From Variovorax paradoxus (GTDB lineage: Bacteria > Pseudomonadota > Gammaproteobacteria > Burkholderiales > Burkholderiaceae_C), in the NCBI RefSeq assembly GCF_009498455.1, contig NZ_CP045644.1, positions 1,178,001-1,242,000 on the forward strand: a stretch of 64,000 nt of DNA, written 5' to 3'. Under the pieces are notes generated by a model. That model worked only from the letters and a program-made list of their open reading frames with translations. It was not told the DNA's origin and made no database searches. The translations under genes and the position numbers were made by a program. Shown here in pieces: positions 62,464-64,000 of the stretch (position 1 is the first letter of the stretch; each line of letters opens with the position of its first letter).

Positions 62464-63318
62464 TCAGCCCTTCTTCGCGTCTCTGTAGAGCTTCTCGACC
62501 TTCGGCACATTCGCCTCGAGCTTGGCGATGCGGTCCGGCCCGCTCGGGTGGGTCGACAGAAAGCTCAGGCCGCCCTGGTTCTTGGAGGCCGTGGCCATCT
62601 TCTTCCACAGCGAGACCGAGGCCTTCGGGTCGTAGCCCGCGCGCGCGGCGAGTTCGAGGCCGACGAGGTCGGCGTCGGTTTCGTCGCTGCGGCTGAACTT
62701 CAGCGTGATGAGCTGCGTGCCGGCGCGCGCCGCGAGGTCGCCGACCTGGCCGAGCCCCAGCAGTTGCGCGCCGATGGACAGCGCCGCACCGGTGCCGACG
62801 CTCTTGGCCATGCGGGCGCGGGCGTGCTCGCGCAGCGCGTGCGCCATTTCATGGCCCATGACCATCGCGACCTCTTCGTCGCTGAGCTTGAGCTGTTCGA
62901 GGATGCCGGTGAAGAAGGCGATCTTGCCGCCGGGCATGCAGAAGGCGTTGATCTGCTTGCTGCCGATCAGGTTGACCTCCCACTTCCATTCGCGTGCGCG
63001 GGCGTTCCACGGCAGGGCAAAGGGAATGAGGCGCTGCGCGATGGTGCGCAGCCGCTGCAGTTGCGCGTTGCCGTCGCCGGCCAGCGCATTCTTGGCGCGC
63101 GCCTGTTGGAGCAGCTGGCCGTACTGCTGCACGCCGGCCGCCTCGATCTGGTCGGCGGGCACGAGGTTGCGCGCCACCGAGGCATTGCCGACGTTGACCT
63201 GCGCCAGCGCCGGCGCACTCAGCGCGGCACCGGCGGCGGCGAGCAGGAAGGCCCGGCGCGGGTTCCATGCCGAGGCTTCGGAGAGGGCAGAAAGGGGGCG
63301 TTCGCATCGTGTGCACAT
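62464..63318 (-). CDS. M48-family periplasmic metalloprotease
   Basis: A 284-residue protease with the zinc motif HEMAH at 156-160, third ligand in SDETDADLVGLELAARAGYD (Glu), and substrate-cleft residues in LSTHPSGPDRI. The N-terminus contains RRAFLLAAAGAALSAPALAQ, given as a twin-arginine-like NPRRAFLLAAA plus an A-x-A cleavage site, so export by Tat or Sec is likely. It resembles BepA/LoiP-type quality-control proteases. It converges with the DUF4034 gene and diverges from the AmpG-like gene. Confidence 0.9.
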   Translation of the reverse strand: MCTRCERPLSALSEASAWNPRRAFLLAAAGAALSAPALAQVNVGNASVARNLVPADQIEAAGVQQYGQLLQQARAKNALAGDGNAQLQRLRTIAQRLIPFALPWNARAREWKWEVNLIGSKQINAFCMPGGKIAFFTGILEQLKLSDEEVAMVMGHEMAHALREHARARMAKSVGTGAALSIGAQLLGLGQVGDLAARAGTQLITLKFSRSDETDADLVGLELAARAGYDPKASVSLWKKMATASKNQGGLSFLSTHPSGPDRIAKLEANVPKVEKLYRDAKKG

Positions 63319-63380
63319 AGGTGCCCGGATGATAGGAACAAATGGAGACGAGCGGGGCGCACCGATATCCCCGACAGCTC

Positions 63381-64000
63381 ATGGACAATCCCCCACTCAT
63401 GTCCGCACCGCCCGCCGAAACCACCCAAGCCCCCGCGAGCGCCGCCCTGCCCTGGCGCGACGCGCTCAAGGTCTACCTCGAACCCGCCACCCTGCGCATG
63501 CTCGCGCTGGGCTTCTCGGCCGGCCTGCCGCTGCTGCTGGTGCTGGGCACGCTGAGCTTTCGGCTGCGCGAAGCAGGCATCGACCGCACCACCATCGGCT
63601 ACCTGAGCTGGGTCGGGCTGGCCTATGGCTTCAAGTGGGTCTGGGCGCCGCTGGTCGACCGGCTGCCGCTGCCGCCGCTGACCACGCTGCTCGGGCGCCG
63701 GCGCGGCTGGCTCTTGCTGGCGCAAGGCATGGTGATCGCCGGGCTGATCGGCATGGCCATGAACGACCCGCGCCTGGGGCTGCAGCCGCTGATCTGGTGC
63801 GCGCTGCTGGTGGCTTTCGGCTCGGCCACGCAAGACATCGCGCTCGACGCCTTCCGCATCGAGTCGGCCGAGACGCGCAAGCAGGCTGCGCTGGCCGCCG
63901 CCTATCAAACGGGCTACCGGCTCGCGATGATCTGGGCCGGCGCCGGCGTGCTGTGGGTCGCGGCCTGGGCCGAGGTGGCGCCCGCGGTGGCGGTCACCGG
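63381..64000 (+). CDS. AmpG-like muropeptide MFS transporter (N-terminal part)
   Basis: The frame is open to the window edge and contains at least five membrane helices. After a Pro/Ala-rich cytoplasmic N-terminus, YLEPATLRMLALGFSAGLPLLLVLGTL, divided as YLEPATLRML and GFSAGLPLLLVLGTL, is the AmpG signature, followed by SWVGLAYGFKWVWAPLVDRLPLP and FGSATQDIALDAFRIE. It would import anhydromuropeptides for recycling and beta-lactamase induction. Start ATG 63381 and in-frame ATG 63399 are both possible. A proton-driven MFS carrier of this family fits the cell-wall genes nearby. Confidence 0.85.
   Translation, partial: MDNPPLMSAPPAETTQAPASAALPWRDALKVYLEPATLRMLALGFSAGLPLLLVLGTLSFRLREAGIDRTTIGYLSWVGLAYGFKWVWAPLVDRLPLPPLTTLLGRRRGWLLLAQGMVIAGLIGMAMNDPRLGLQPLIWCALLVAFGSATQDIALDAFRIESAETRKQAALAAAYQTGYRLAMIWAGAGVLWVAAWAEVAPAVAVT

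Overview
The window is a very GC-rich chromosomal segment with densely packed, often overlapping genes. Protein sequences and gene neighbourhoods (mreBCD-mrdA beside gatCAB, a tripartite tricarboxylate carrier with Bug-type binding proteins, an hmgA-fahA operon, many acyl-CoA and amino-acid catabolic genes) point to a metabolically versatile betaproteobacterium of the Comamonadaceae, most like Variovorax. That assignment is from recognition, not from a search. I saw no tRNA, rRNA, CRISPR array, insertion sequence, prophage or origin.

Layout. 1-8700: tail of an ABC substrate-binding protein, a large inverted-repeat element, a translationally coupled M20 amidohydrolase / DUF2817 peptidase pair, lipoprotein GlpQ, ArgE, a DUF445 membrane protein and a beta-propeller lipoprotein. 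8820-16533: a stand-alone MHYT membrane sensor, then a five-gene acyl-CoA operon (carboxyltransferase, biotin carboxylase, PECR-like reductase, two acyl-CoA dehydrogenases) resembling acyclic-terpene or branched-chain (atu/liu) catabolism. 16540-19171: RNA biology (DEAD-box helicase, SUI1/YciH, DUF3820, glycine-rich RRM protein whose ribosome binding site can pair with its leader). 19211-21523: tctBA bracketed by two inverted copies of one intergenic repeat. 21557-24296: TauE exporter, a possible small RNA, and amtB behind a sigma-54 promoter with an NtrC-type site.

24304-34629: catabolic genes, mostly on the minus strand (TPP enzyme, aminotransferase, amino-acid binding protein, ALDH7-type dehydrogenase, GMC oxidoreductase, mmsA), with a divergent LysR regulator. 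34762-40043: an MCE lipid transporter (STAS-MlaE fusion, MlaF, MlaD, PqiC-like lipoprotein), a small membrane protein, a GFA-family protein and a sirtuin. 40040-47633: an aromatic operon toward homogentisate ring cleavage, with a divergent IclR regulator, a metal-site-degenerate MBL protein, an FAD monooxygenase, DUF2783, hmgA with an apparent 1-nt frameshift at its 5' end, a Bug binding protein and fahA.

47784-64000: core genes mrdA-mreDCB (minus) diverging from gatCAB (plus), a DUF4124 coiled-coil protein, pyrE and exonuclease III starting back to back 12 bases apart, then an overlapping trio of uncharacterised genes (PcfJ-like, DUF1266, DUF4034/Sel1), an M48 protease and the start of an AmpG-type transporter.

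Three diverged copies of a double-hairpin intergenic repeat (26014, 42036, 47666) are scattered through the window. The best candidates for undescribed biology are the 58256-62426 trio, the minus-strand RNA beside amtB, the SD-sequestering leader of the RRM gene, and the MBL protein that has lost its second metal site.
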